IMG/VR virus record: IMGVR_UViG_3300025853_000040
Location: 45,191-109,190 of that record
Strand: one strand, 5' to 3'
Length of the DNA: 64,000 bases
DNA from: a virus
Below are positions 46,501 to 54,201 of the stretch, one piece after another. Position 1 is the stretch's first letter. The number at the start of each line of letters is the position of its first letter. The notes under the pieces are model-generated. The model ran no database searches, was not told where the DNA came from, and saw only the letters and a list, made by a program, of their open reading frames with translations. The position numbers and the translations under genes were made by a program.

Positions 46501-47741
46501 CAAGCGGTTCCATTTAAACTACCATTAATATTAGGTGTTACCAACTTTGTTTCTACATTTAAATTTGTTATTGTGTCGTTTGTGGTTTTACTTCCAGTAG
46601 TAGTAGAATTTGTTATTACAGCTTTAAGTATGTTTGCGGTTGCACCAGCCTCATCATTATCTAATGTTCTAATAATAGCTGTTTCAATATCTGCAGAAGG
46701 AGAACTCATACTTGTTTCGTTAGTTAACACATTAATGTCTGCGTTTTCAATATCTGCGCTTGGAGAAGACATAGAAGTAACATTAGTTAAAGTTGTTATT
46801 CTTGCATTTGTTATTGTGTCATTTGTAGTATTACTTCCAGTAGTAGTAGAATTTGTTATTACAGCCTTAAGTATGTTTGCTGTCGCGCCAACTTCATCAT
46901 TATCTAATGTTCTAATAATAGCTGTTTCAATATCTGCGCTTGGTGAAGACATAGAGGTTTCATTAGTTAACACATTAATATCTGCGTTTTCAATATCTGC
47001 AGAAGGAGATGACATAGAAGTTTCATTAGTTAAAACATTAATATCCGCATTCTCTATATCTGCAGAAGGTGAACTCATAGAAGTAACATTAGTTAAAGTT
47101 GTTATCCTAGCGTTTGTTATTGTATCATTTGTAGTATTACTTCCAGTAGTAGTAGAGTTGGTTATCACAGCCTTAAGTATGTTTGCAGTTGCACCAACTT
47201 CATCATTATCTAATGTTCTAATAATAGCTGTTTCAATATCCGCGGATGGTGAACTCATACTTGTTTCATTAGTTAACACATTAATATCTGCATTTTCAAT
47301 ATCTGCAGAAGGTGAACTCATACTTGTCTCATTAGTTAAAACATTAATGTCTGCGTTTTCAATATCTGCACTTGGAGAAGACATACTTGTTTCATTAGTT
47401 AAAACATTAATATCTGCGTTTTCAATATCTGCACTTGGAGAAGATATACTTGTTGTGTTTGTTATAATACCTATTTCTGCATTCGCTGAAAATAAGTTAG
47501 TTAAAACTATATCAGTAGCGTTTAAACTATCAATATTAGCTAATGGTCCAATTAACTCTATATTATATCCTATACTATCAATAAGAGCTTTAGGTGCAAC
47601 TAATCTTTGACCTTCTGAGAGCTTAAAGACGCTAAATTTATTTACTACTCTTTGTGTATCTATAACTGTTCTTACTCCACCAAACTGAGCTTCTGCAGAG
47701 GTGGCAAGAAAAAGAAACAAAAAAGTTAGAACTTTATACAT
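43566..47741 (-). CDS. Giant secreted repeat protein with Sec signal peptide
   Basis: This 1391-residue protein starts with a clear signal peptide (MYKVLTFLFLFLATSAEAQF; likely cut after AEA). Residues about 92-415 are nine copies of a 21-residue unit of the type TNETSMSSPSADIENADINVL, with a 39-residue spacer (DNDEVGATANILKAVITNST) three times; a beta-solenoid is likely. A calcium-type loop follows near 440 (DYDKDGLTDFLDQNDN). Residues about 460-1391 are repeats with NIKNGVTIAGVTGNF and SFTPSTSSQTIAAGYYNGSG words, with six Cys near the end. A phage fibre does not normally have a Sec signal, so it may be displayed on the infected cell, or be a host-derived adhesin. AGGAG precedes the ATG. Confidence 0.85.
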   Translation of the reverse strand: MYKVLTFLFLFLATSAEAQFGGVRTVIDTQRVVNKFSVFKLSEGQRLVAPKALIDSIGYNIELIGPLANIDSLNATDIVLTNLFSANAEIGIITNTTSISSPSADIENADINVLTNETSMSSPSADIENADINVLTNETSMSSPSADIENADINVLTNETSMSSPSADIETAIIRTLDNDEVGATANILKAVITNSTTTGSNTTNDTITNARITTLTNVTSMSSPSADIENADINVLTNETSMSSPSADIENADINVLTNETSMSSPSADIETAIIRTLDNDEVGATANILKAVITNSTTTGSNTTNDTITNARITTLTNVTSMSSPSADIENADINVLTNETSMSSPSADIETAIIRTLDNDEAGATANILKAVITNSTTTGSKTTNDTITNLNVETKLVTPNINGSLNGTACSNKGEIKTDTADNRLYFCNGSTWNVIAYDYDKDGLTDFLDQNDNVDFTAGSAVATDVLSGKTFYTGSGMIETTGSIPTYNGSISNGGSISSGSYTPANFPFTLQTDDDYVDKNLTINNPTNLSATNIKNGVTIAGVTGNFMNGSTNGLADLYLAPGQPDSGVGRLENIYVNQVPEYWGFYDRFGTVRLGQMPKFFGPMYSGASNLGLSGIDNDKYRDGTYEPDFSGGNVTINTRFIPVTHSIGGQTDTSTYNRGSLVEHDIILKDDPDLIGSNIAKQATIFGVTGTIPTYNLFATNTPDGYDGIVSGTSGSVIATGTITAYQLPFYLNTDEKFVDQNYTIGALTGTGDIDATGAFIRQGYEAWASNGTLVDGTLESYEISDEGTSVGAGGGSFSVTPGGSNTLPLHFNTGNRYVGSELTVNAISGANETIAGSSQILNGYDAYAANASVIDGNMTNHGAQSFTPTAAAQSITEGYYNGAGSVEGDADFIAANIISGVNIWGVAGSAVVESHTEATAAEKEFTQAEISFWNGGTSQVQDFSSAVFNGKSITGNITLRRDTDLQPSNFLSGVTIYDIPGSIPTWSITDLDGGSGSLGTVATYQSGATTFHLNTNDKYVDGEITITGDADLAAGNIKSGVNILGVTGAYPSGSYPLPGSSQMTDISAGVVLDDYEGWTQTGARVEGTMPNNGSQTFNSDGTKSPGYYSSLVVNVIAAGTGDANAGGAQILSGYEAWNESGSLVDGTMPDRGNTSFTPSTSSQTIAAGYYNGSGSVGAVNTTINMSNNGQTGNYQTNITLNSGNMTTVTASGAYSNQSTYKVGCASCNSEIHTITGSDNVGDINGSVLNGTKYYRRNGNSFSIATGSMPDRGNTSFTPSTSSQTIDAGYYSGSGNVGAVNTTINMSNNGQTSSFQPSITLNSGNMTTVTASGAYSNQSNYKVGCATCNEGLTSTSPAQIFVGQTFTVTANNGETRDVSCTP
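46560..47470 (-). repeat. 63-base tandem repeats in the secreted protein gene
   Basis: Nine copies of a 63-base unit (core word TCTGCAGAAGGAGATGACAT on the plus strand, with variants) are grouped as 4, 3 and 2. Groups are divided by a 117-base spacer present three times. Copies differ mainly at silent positions, so protein sequence is under selection. It is the densest DNA repeat in the window. Confidence 0.85.
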
Positions 47742-47752
47742 TATTTTATCTC

Positions 47753-48016
47753 CTATGATTGGGGAACATCCGCAATATCGCCAGCTGGGATATAGAAATC
47801 GGCGTCTGCTCTAGTGAAACTATCAACATCGGTTGCTTTAACAAGTAACCACCAACTACCATCGGCGGCTTGCCACCAACCAACTGACCATATAACATCC
47901 TCTGCTACTTCCCACTTTAAAGGATTAGCAACATTAATATTATCTCTACCACCAGTGCTAACACCAGTGGCGTTTAAAACTCTTTTTAAGTTTAATCTTT
48001 CTGAATATGTTAACAT
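47753..48016 (-). CDS. Small Trp-rich protein, unknown
   Basis: This 87-residue protein has eight Trp residues, mostly in the middle (EDVIWSVGWWQAADGSWWLL), and an acidic end. AGGAAA precedes the start; it lies between the giant secreted protein and the LamG-like fibre with gaps of 9-11 bases. I do not recognise it. The Trp-rich middle could be a small beta or sugar-binding fold, but this is a guess. No signal peptide or membrane helix is clear. Confidence 0.65.
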   Translation of the reverse strand: MLTYSERLNLKRVLNATGVSTGGRDNINVANPLKWEVAEDVIWSVGWWQAADGSWWLLVKATDVDSFTRADADFYIPAGDIADVPQS

Positions 48017-48025
48017 TTGATTTTC

Positions 48026-50581
48026 CTATGAAACAATGGTGTTTACTGCAAATATTTTAACAGCGTCTGTGGCTCCTACAAGATAGTGAGGATCAAAAGC
48101 TCCATTTAATGTTCTTATATCTGCGTCTAATACACTTCCTATGCCAGTTGTATTATCTACAAAATAAACCAAACCAGTTTTAACATCAACAAAGTTGACT
48201 ATATTATCAACAACAACTGCACAAAAACCACTATCTATATCTACTTTTATTGAGTCAATATCATTAGAGGTTAACATTGTGTTCATTCCATCTAAGAATT
48301 TTTTACCTCTATAATAATCACCTTGTATTTCTCTTCTCTTCATATAAGATTGTTTTCCGAAATAAACACTTGAAACTTCTCCGTTAAACATTGCTGTTTG
48401 ATCATAATTACCACCAATAGATATGTTTGTAGGATTAGACACTGCAGATGCTACAAAAGCAGAAGATCCTATTAAAATACCATCAACCCAAAACTCTACT
48501 AATTCATCATCTGTATTTCTTTGTAAAACAACATGATGCCATTCTGCGTCATATGCGTCGTATGGTGTTTCTAATGTTGTTATAGAGCCACTACCATCTT
48601 GAACTTCTATACCCATATATCCTGTAGATTGAGTAAAATATAAAGAAATAAAATTATCTGCTGTGTCATAAAATTGAATTGGATATACTTTCAACCCCGG
48701 ATTAGATGTTGTATTTGATTTAACCCATAAACTTAACATAAAAGGATCAGTTCCAGATGAAAAACTAGAACTATTAGCAGATAAATATTTATTAATACCA
48801 TCAAATGTAGCTTTGTTATTATAAACAGCAGATGAATTACTAAATGTTACTGTATTATTGTTTGTTAGATTTAAACTATTTCCACTAACATCATTTAAAT
48901 CACCCAAAGGCCATGCAGCAACTCTATCAGCTTTCATATAAGGAGTTATATAATCGCTCCGAACAATTATGTGAGCAGACTCATTTGGTTTTTTTAAGTC
49001 ATTATGTATAATATATAATCCATTACTTTCAGCATATGAAAAAATAGCTACACTTCCATCAAGAAAACCTTGAGGAAATCCTTCTAATAAATTAAGATGA
49101 TCTGTTGAACTTGCTATTAATTTTCTACCCAATGTTTGAGATGGTGAGAAATAATATTCTCCATAACCATTAGTTTTTATTTCATTAACTTCATCTGAAA
49201 AATATAATTGGTCTTCTGTTGTTCCATCAACTATCCACCACATATTATCTGTTCTTAATATTTTACCACCCTTAATGTTTTTAGACAACTGACTTATCCA
49301 CATATAATTTTCTGTTTGTTCCGAAGGTTTCATTAGAACTATATCACCAGTTGAGGTGCCATCAGTTCCAGATCCCGTAGAAATTGCTGAATAGTGGTAA
49401 GGTCGTCCAAACAGATCTTCTTCACCTAACAGATCTCTAACAACACTTAAATCGTTTACATTTGAATCTGGCAAACCAGACGCATTATTAGTAACAACCC
49501 AATTACCATTACCAGAGTTTCTATCAGATATTGGTTGGTCCCACTTATAAGTTTGTGGTGTGCCGTCTATCCTTGTCATTTGGTCTTTTATAAAATCAAC
49601 TATTATAAGACCTTCGTTTGTAGCTATATAAAGTATAAAATCTAAAAAGAATATATCGTTAACAATGGAGTTACCTAAAACATTACCCGAAGCTCTTTCA
49701 AAAGATATATAAGTTTGTGTTCCTGTGTCACTTCTATCAATCCATCTAACTTCATCTCTGTTTTCACTAACTGTTAAAAAGCCATATTGTGTAGGCCAAC
49801 CTAACTCATTATACCAACTTGTTTTTCTCATAACTCTTTTAGCATACTGAATATCCCAAACATATTTTTGTTCATCTAAATCTAAGAAATAAATCTTATA
49901 TGCATCATAACCAGTAACAGTTAAAGAAGGCCAACCCTTCAATGTTTCAGCAAATCCACCTAAAACTTGAACGCCATTTACTGTAAATTGAGTTCCTTCA
50001 GCTAAATCTAAACCACCACTAGAAAATGTTCCAACAGTGAGGTCATTGACTTTTAAATCTACATTGTTGTTACTCTCTGAGCCTAGAGTTATTTTATTTG
50101 TTTCAGCACCTAACTTTAATATTGTTCCATCTGTTGTGTTTCTTAAGGTTATGTTGGCTGATGCAGAATTGTTGGCTATGAAGTCGCCAATAGTGTTTGT
50201 TGAAGGAGTTGATGTTCCTATTCCAAAATTACCAGTTTTAGTAATTGAGAGATGGGTAAAATAAGAGTCTGTTATATCTTTACCTCTTAATATAAAAGAA
50301 TCGTTATTATCATTAGAAACATTGATATTCCACGCTATATTACTATCATTATTCATAGTAAAATCAACAGACCCATCTAGGTTTGATGAATCTAAAGAAA
50401 CCCCAATGTTATTACCGCTCTTTATTACAAACTGATTAACAGTTGTATCTATAGGTAGTGTTTCCCCAATAGCTATTGCTTGAGTAGCACTAAGGCCAGC
50501 CATTGTAAAAACCCTAGTATCATTTATTTTTTCTGGAACTACTACGCCATTCTGAAGTTGAATTTCACTTACTAACGCCAT
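48026..50581 (-). CDS. Tail fibre with LamG/concanavalin-like sugar-binding domain
   Basis: This 851-residue fibre shares its N-terminus (MALVSEIQLQNGVVVPEKIN) with the 1308-residue fibre. Residues about 1-210 hold VGIGT-type repeats, and 210-540 a stretch of beta-propeller-like words (YKIYFLDLDEQKYVWDIQYA, IATNEGLIIVDFI). Residues about 545-750 look like a LamG domain: VAAWPLGDLNDVSGNSLNLT, then FDGINKYLSANSSS, FMLSLWVKSNT, WHHVVLQRNTDDELVEFWVD and ISIGGNYDQTAMFNGEVSSV. Such domains bind sugars, so this is a good candidate for direct receptor contact. The end is a beta strand, ending in IFAVNTIVS. GGGGAAG precedes the ATG. Confidence 0.88.
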   Translation of the reverse strand: MALVSEIQLQNGVVVPEKINDTRVFTMAGLSATQAIAIGETLPIDTTVNQFVIKSGNNIGVSLDSSNLDGSVDFTMNNDSNIAWNINVSNDNNDSFILRGKDITDSYFTHLSITKTGNFGIGTSTPSTNTIGDFIANNSASANITLRNTTDGTILKLGAETNKITLGSESNNNVDLKVNDLTVGTFSSGGLDLAEGTQFTVNGVQVLGGFAETLKGWPSLTVTGYDAYKIYFLDLDEQKYVWDIQYAKRVMRKTSWYNELGWPTQYGFLTVSENRDEVRWIDRSDTGTQTYISFERASGNVLGNSIVNDIFFLDFILYIATNEGLIIVDFIKDQMTRIDGTPQTYKWDQPISDRNSGNGNWVVTNNASGLPDSNVNDLSVVRDLLGEEDLFGRPYHYSAISTGSGTDGTSTGDIVLMKPSEQTENYMWISQLSKNIKGGKILRTDNMWWIVDGTTEDQLYFSDEVNEIKTNGYGEYYFSPSQTLGRKLIASSTDHLNLLEGFPQGFLDGSVAIFSYAESNGLYIIHNDLKKPNESAHIIVRSDYITPYMKADRVAAWPLGDLNDVSGNSLNLTNNNTVTFSNSSAVYNNKATFDGINKYLSANSSSFSSGTDPFMLSLWVKSNTTSNPGLKVYPIQFYDTADNFISLYFTQSTGYMGIEVQDGSGSITTLETPYDAYDAEWHHVVLQRNTDDELVEFWVDGILIGSSAFVASAVSNPTNISIGGNYDQTAMFNGEVSSVYFGKQSYMKRREIQGDYYRGKKFLDGMNTMLTSNDIDSIKVDIDSGFCAVVVDNIVNFVDVKTGLVYFVDNTTGIGSVLDADIRTLNGAFDPHYLVGATDAVKIFAVNTIVS

Positions 50582-50597
50582 TTATAACTTCCCCAAA

Positions 50598-51419
50598 TTA
50601 TGCAGTATAAACTTTTTTTATACTCCCTATTATATCATCTAATGTTTTTCCTTGAAGGTCAATTTCGTCTGAATTAACAACATTTTCTTCCATAACAATC
50701 TTTGCAGGTGTTCTATCAATCTTTATTTCTGCCTTATTCAATAAATATGCTTCTAATTGCAGTTCATAAGTGGTTCTAATAATTCTTTCCTCACCAGAAA
50801 AATCCTGTGTATTACTATCATTGCTTGAAGTATTAAATTTAGCATAAAAATAAAAACCCTTATATTCCATATCTTCAATAAAATATTGACCCCATATTTT
50901 ATCACTAAATAAATTAGCATCTTTTATATAAGATGACCAAAAAGTTATCGTATAAGGAACATTTATAAAATCTGGAAAAGGCATTCTATGAACTTCATAA
51001 ACAGGAGCTTCTTCTCTCGGTATACCATTATCATCAACATATGGTGTATTAAAAGGAACTCTTCTATTATCAAACTTACTCTTTGCAATTTCTTTTTTTA
51101 TTACTATACTTGGCTCACCATCTGTTGTTAGTTTTCTATATCTATCATTATTGGGTTCTATATCACCTCTACGAATAGATATAATAGGTAGTTTTAACAT
51201 ACCCTTATGATCTCTAAGGTTGTTAAGATTTTCATCTTCCTTATTACCTTGCATCTGAACAAATCTTTCCCAACCACCAAATAAAACAGGCACTTTACGA
51301 CCTTTTATCATAGTTGGGTGTTTTTTATCAAACCAATCAAACACAGCTTTATCTATTGATAAAATATTAACCTCATCCACCTCTATTGATTCTGATCTTA
51401 TACTTTTTCTATCTGCCAT
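50598..51419 (-). CDS. Tail completion / sheath-terminator-like protein (T4 gp15 type, tentative)
   Basis: This 273-residue protein has the LPIISIRRGDIEPNNDRY segment, then PVYEVHRMPFPDFINVPYTI followed by TFWSSYIKDANLF and EERIIRTTYELQLEAYLL near residue 225. In T4 gp15-like tail terminators a similar alternation (an 'I-x-R' strand, a 'Y-x-I-x-F-x-T-x-Y' strand, a later 'I-R-T-T-Y' strand) is found. Position directly after the two neck genes supports it. Overall identity must be low, so I hold this as tentative. AGAG precedes the start. No membrane segment is visible. Confidence 0.5.
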   Translation of the reverse strand: MADRKSIRSESIEVDEVNILSIDKAVFDWFDKKHPTMIKGRKVPVLFGGWERFVQMQGNKEDENLNNLRDHKGMLKLPIISIRRGDIEPNNDRYRKLTTDGEPSIVIKKEIAKSKFDNRRVPFNTPYVDDNGIPREEAPVYEVHRMPFPDFINVPYTITFWSSYIKDANLFSDKIWGQYFIEDMEYKGFYFYAKFNTSSNDSNTQDFSGEERIIRTTYELQLEAYLLNKAEIKIDRTPAKIVMEENVVNSDEIDLQGKTLDDIIGSIKKVYTA

Positions 51420-51428
51420 TTAAAATCT

Positions 51429-51971
51429 CTAATAAGGATATTGAGAATCAGATTCTTTTGATTCACCATGTTCAGAAGAGTTATTACCATTAAATACATC
51501 TTCACGGACGGAAATGCATTTCACTATCACACCTATTTTTGTTTGTTCATATGAAAATACATTTCTTGGAACATCAGAAGAAGTTATTTCAAAATATTGA
51601 TTGTCATATTCAATAAAGTCACCTATTCTTGGTGTTATACCAACCTCATTTAACCTATCTTTATGCATATAACATTCAATATTTCTTCTAACTTCAGTTG
51701 TATATTGACCTGTTTGAGTAACAGGTTCTTCCAACATTATCCAACAATATATTAAAACAGGTGTTCTAGTTGTTTTTGAGTCACTTTCTCCATATATGTC
51801 ATCTGGATTTGAAAGATCTTTTTCTACCTGCCAGTATTTTATTTGTGTTTGCGCGATGATTTCCAATAATTCTGTAGAATAGTCATTAAATAACGACATA
51901 TCTCTAGGAGTAAAAAATAATCCATAGTTGGGATCACCGGTGGAACTAGAGGGTAAATCTCTGCCTGCCAT
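51429..51971 (-). CDS. Neck / head-tail connector protein (T4 gp14 type, tentative)
   Basis: This 180-residue soluble protein contains NYGLFFTPRDMSLFNDYSTE, the ELLEIIAQTQIKYWQVEKDL helix, then EVGITPRIGDFIEYDNQYFE and ITSSDVPRNVFSYEQTKIGV. The 'P-x-x-G-D-x-I-x-Y-x-x-x-x-F-E-I' pattern is also seen in gp14-type neck proteins and other head-closure proteins, which link the portal to the tail. The acidic Ser-rich end is low complexity. It sits between the gp13-like and gp15-like genes with gaps of 4 and 9 bases, the same order as in T4-like phages. Position is the stronger evidence. Confidence 0.5.
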   Translation of the reverse strand: MAGRDLPSSSTGDPNYGLFFTPRDMSLFNDYSTELLEIIAQTQIKYWQVEKDLSNPDDIYGESDSKTTRTPVLIYCWIMLEEPVTQTGQYTTEVRRNIECYMHKDRLNEVGITPRIGDFIEYDNQYFEITSSDVPRNVFSYEQTKIGVIVKCISVREDVFNGNNSSEHGESKESDSQYPY

Positions 51972-51975
51972 ATTT

Positions 51976-53205
51976 TTATCCTAACATTAATATTGGTGAA
52001 TGTTGTGGAACTAACTGTATTTGTCTTTGCATAGCTTCGGCCATATCCGCTTGTCTTTGCATTAACTCAACATTGTTAAGTTCTCTAAGTTCTTCTTTTA
52101 ACTCCTCTTTTAATCTTGTTTGTCTTTCTATTGCCTCTTGTATTAGTTGATCACCATCTAATTGAATCTCTCCATTAGGAATAGGTATGGAAGAAAACTT
52201 ACGCCTAATTCTTCCTAACATTTCCATAGAAACAGATAAACAATATTGTCTTATCCAAGATTTACCAGCTGCATTACAGTTTTCATATTTTATATCTGTA
52301 AATGGTATGTTGTGAACACTATTTATCCCATTTACACTAGGGTCACCGCTATCAACTGCAAAATCTGGATTAAATGGGTCTGATTTAGCTGTATATTCAA
52401 TCCAAACTGTAGTGTTAACTGCTGGTTGTGGTAGGAATCTTATTCTATCGCCAGCTATATGATATGTGTGATTACTTCTTCTAACTCTATCGTTTGTTTC
52501 TAAGAGAGAAGATCTTAATACATCTGCGTATACTGGCAACATATAAAATACAGTTTGTGTGTTATAACTCTCATACCCAAACTCTGCACTCATTAAGTTA
52601 GCGTTTGAGTAAGGGTCAAAATATCTATATATAGATGATGGCTCGTGGTGCATAACATTTCTAACATCTATATTACCAACATTAATTGTGTTTAAGTAAG
52701 TTTCAACGCTAGTATTTGACTCTTCATCTACAAAATCTTTTAGTAAACTATAATCAGTTTTACCAACTTCTATTGTTACTTTTGCTTTTCTTTGATTAAC
52801 AACACCACCTACGCCCGCCTCGGTTGCGTAGGGGTTAGCCATTCTCATGAGAAAATCAAGGGTTGGGTGTGGTAATTTATTCGTTAAATTTTGTGTGCTA
52901 AAATCACCATTGAGACCATATAAACTACTTAACCAATTAGCAGCTTGTTGTTTGTTAATAACAGATCCATATTCAATATTTGACTCTTCAAAAGCAGCAA
53001 ATATTTGATTATTATCCAACTCTACAGGTAACTTAGGTTCACCCAATCTATAACGAACCCATTTGACAATTTCAGTGCTCTCTGCAGACAAACTCCTTAA
53101 ATCAGCACTTAATGAAAACTCCTGTGCATCTGTGCCAAATATACCAGAATAATCTGTATCCACTGCAGGTTTGGTTAGTTCTGTAAAAAAATTATCAAAC
53201 GCCAT
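51976..53205 (-). CDS. Neck protein (T4 gp13 type)
   Basis: I start at 53205 (MAFDNFFTE), where GGAG lies 9 bases upstream; the frame is open a little further to a TTG at 53220. The 409-residue protein has the opening of gp13-like neck proteins: EIVKWVRYRLGEPKLPVELD near residue 45, then NQIFAAFEESNIEYGSVINK, the counterpart of a 'RLG-x-P, D-x-x-I-x-x-A-x-x-x-A-x-x-x-Y' signature. Later parts (VTIEVGKTDYSLLKDF; MEMLGRIRRKFSSIPIPNGE with a following coiled coil) also look like this family. It should join head to tail. It is the first gene after the 53230-53259 terminator. Confidence 0.7.
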   Translation of the reverse strand: MAFDNFFTELTKPAVDTDYSGIFGTDAQEFSLSADLRSLSAESTEIVKWVRYRLGEPKLPVELDNNQIFAAFEESNIEYGSVINKQQAANWLSSLYGLNGDFSTQNLTNKLPHPTLDFLMRMANPYATEAGVGGVVNQRKAKVTIEVGKTDYSLLKDFVDEESNTSVETYLNTINVGNIDVRNVMHHEPSSIYRYFDPYSNANLMSAEFGYESYNTQTVFYMLPVYADVLRSSLLETNDRVRRSNHTYHIAGDRIRFLPQPAVNTTVWIEYTAKSDPFNPDFAVDSGDPSVNGINSVHNIPFTDIKYENCNAAGKSWIRQYCLSVSMEMLGRIRRKFSSIPIPNGEIQLDGDQLIQEAIERQTRLKEELKEELRELNNVELMQRQADMAEAMQRQIQLVPQHSPILMLG

Positions 53206-53229
53206 AAGTATATTCTCCAAATAAAAAAA

Positions 53230-53259
53230 TCCCTCTACTTAATAAATATAGTAGAGGGA
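53230..53259 (-). terminator. Intrinsic terminator at the early/late boundary
   Basis: Perfect 10-base stem TCCCTCTACT (53230-53239) with AGTAGAGGGA (53250-53259) and a 10-base loop. On the minus strand seven T follow (53229-53223), which makes a textbook terminator. It ends the unit that starts at the 54173-54201 promoter. The loop holds a candidate late promoter element. Confidence 0.9.
53241..53248 (-). promoter_or_regulatory. Candidate late promoter element TATTTATT inside a terminator loop
   Basis: The minus strand reads TACTATATTTATTAAGTAG, where the octamer lies fully in the loop of the 53230-53259 hairpin and 36 bases before the neck gene. There is no other place for a promoter between the terminator and the neck operon, which must have its own start. 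Confidence 0.35.
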
Positions 53260-53287
53260 CACTTATGATACTTGATATATAATATTT

Positions 53288-53461
53288 TTATTTTTTAAAT
53301 AAACCACTTACGTTTCTTCTTACAGAGTTTCCTCCCTCCGACCAATTGTTAACCATCTTCCACTTACTAAAATGCTTATTCTTGTTACGTTGAGTAGAGA
53401 CAACCTTCTTAAACATAATAGCAAAAAACCAACCAACTAAAAAATAAAATAATCCACTCAT
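53288..53461 (-). CDS. Small membrane protein (57 residues)
   Basis: The frame reads MSGLFYFLVGWFFAIMFKK and continues with a basic, polar tail ending RRNVSGLFKK. One membrane helix lies at about residues 4-17. GAGG precedes the ATG at a good spacing. It is the last gene before the terminator at 53230-53259. I do not recognise a family; many phages carry such small inner-membrane proteins among early genes, where they often interfere with the host. Confidence 0.65.
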   Translation of the reverse strand: MSGLFYFLVGWFFAIMFKKVVSTQRNKNKHFSKWKMVNNWSEGGNSVRRNVSGLFKK

Positions 53462-53476
53462 TTTATTTACCTCTTA

Positions 53477-53650
53477 TCAATCTTCCCACTTATAACTATT
53501 TAGATTTTCATCATCATCATCATCAATATAATTTTCGTAATAATATCCTTCATCATCTTTCTTTTCCATCTTATCCAACCAATAAGCCATGAAAACAATA
53601 GTGATGGTGTTTGTTATACTAATAATAAAAAGTATCCAACCTAAACTCAT
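53477..53650 (-). CDS. Small membrane protein with acidic tail (57 residues)
   Basis: The frame reads MSLGWILFIISITNTITIVF then MAYWLDKMEKKDDEG, followed by the tail YYYENYIDDDDDENL. There is one membrane helix at about 4-22 and a cluster of Tyr and Asp after it. The ATG overlaps the stop of the 164-residue gene (ATGA), so translation is coupled; GAGG lies just upstream. The Asp run is encoded by a CAT repeat on the plus strand. No recognised family. Confidence 0.7.
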   Translation of the reverse strand: MSLGWILFIISITNTITIVFMAYWLDKMEKKDDEGYYYENYIDDDDDENLNSYKWED

Positions 53651-54141
53651 TTTACCTCATACCATATTGGCTTTCTTGATTCATCTTTCCAAACAGCTAT
53701 TGTATGTTTCTCATTCATATAATACTGACGATAAGAAGCGATACTATCTCCCTCAATCTTACAATAATCTGGCATACATTGAGGTGGTTCTGTAAACGGA
53801 CCATCTGGCAAGTTTATTGGGGGTTCTGACAAGACTACGGAATACTTGGTATCACATAGGTGTCTCTTTCCGTAACGGTGTGTATACTCATCACAGAGAG
53901 CCACAAAGTGATCGTATAACCACAAATAGTTTTCCTTAGATTGTCGTGCCCAAATAGTAGATGGATGGTTCTTGTGAGCAATCTTATACAGAGGAATATT
54001 GTGCAAGGAATCAACATCGTCAACAACACGATGATTAGTGCATAACATCTGTGCTGATTCTAACGGCATCTTTACAATGTGTTTATCGCACATCATAGTA
54101 GCAGCTTGAACTGGATCTTTATCTAAGTAAAAAATATTCAT
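53647..54141 (-). CDS. Conserved phage protein of the CDKHIVKM type
   Basis: This 164-residue protein opens MNIFYLDKDPVQAATMMCDK, then HIVKMPLESAQMLCTNHR and HKNHPSTIWARQSKENYLWL. I recall this opening ('F-Y-L-D-x-D-P-x-x-A-A, C-D-K-H-x-V-K-M') as a family common in marine phages and some bacteria; its function is not known to me. The His, Asp, Cys and Glu in the first 45 residues would suit a catalytic or metal site. A strong promoter (54173-54201) lies 32 bases upstream. A ribosome site (GAAAGG) precedes the ATG. The gene is the first of a three-gene unit. Confidence 0.8.
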   Translation of the reverse strand: MNIFYLDKDPVQAATMMCDKHIVKMPLESAQMLCTNHRVVDDVDSLHNIPLYKIAHKNHPSTIWARQSKENYLWLYDHFVALCDEYTHRYGKRHLCDTKYSVVLSEPPINLPDGPFTEPPQCMPDYCKIEGDSIASYRQYYMNEKHTIAVWKDESRKPIWYEVK

Positions 54142-54172
54142 AACCTATAACCTTTCATTATATTGTCTATAT

Positions 54173-54201
54173 AATATAAAAAACTATTGATTGTTTGTCA
54201 A
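54173..54201 (-). promoter_or_regulatory. Sigma70-type early promoter
   Basis: On the minus strand TTGACA (54201-54196), a 17-base spacer and TATATT (54178-54173). Seven A and CCC precede the TTGACA, as in the promoter at 55459-55487. It lies inside the 3' end of the ligase-like gene and starts the 164-residue, 57-residue and 57-residue unit. Confidence 0.85.

Noticed and set aside
46560-47470. CRISPR-like array
   Set aside because: The spaced repeats are in frame, code for SSPSADIE units and have no unique spacers, so this is a protein repeat.
46444-47610. Plus-strand frame of 388 codons
   Set aside because: It is the mirror of the 63-base repeats of the secreted protein gene, has no ribosome site, and the minus strand clearly carries the signal peptide and motifs.
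53206-53220. TTG start five codons upstream for the neck protein
   Set aside because: The ATG at 53205 has a properly spaced GGAG; the TTG is part of that ribosome site. The same reasoning was applied to the upstream TTG starts at 56472 and 62774.
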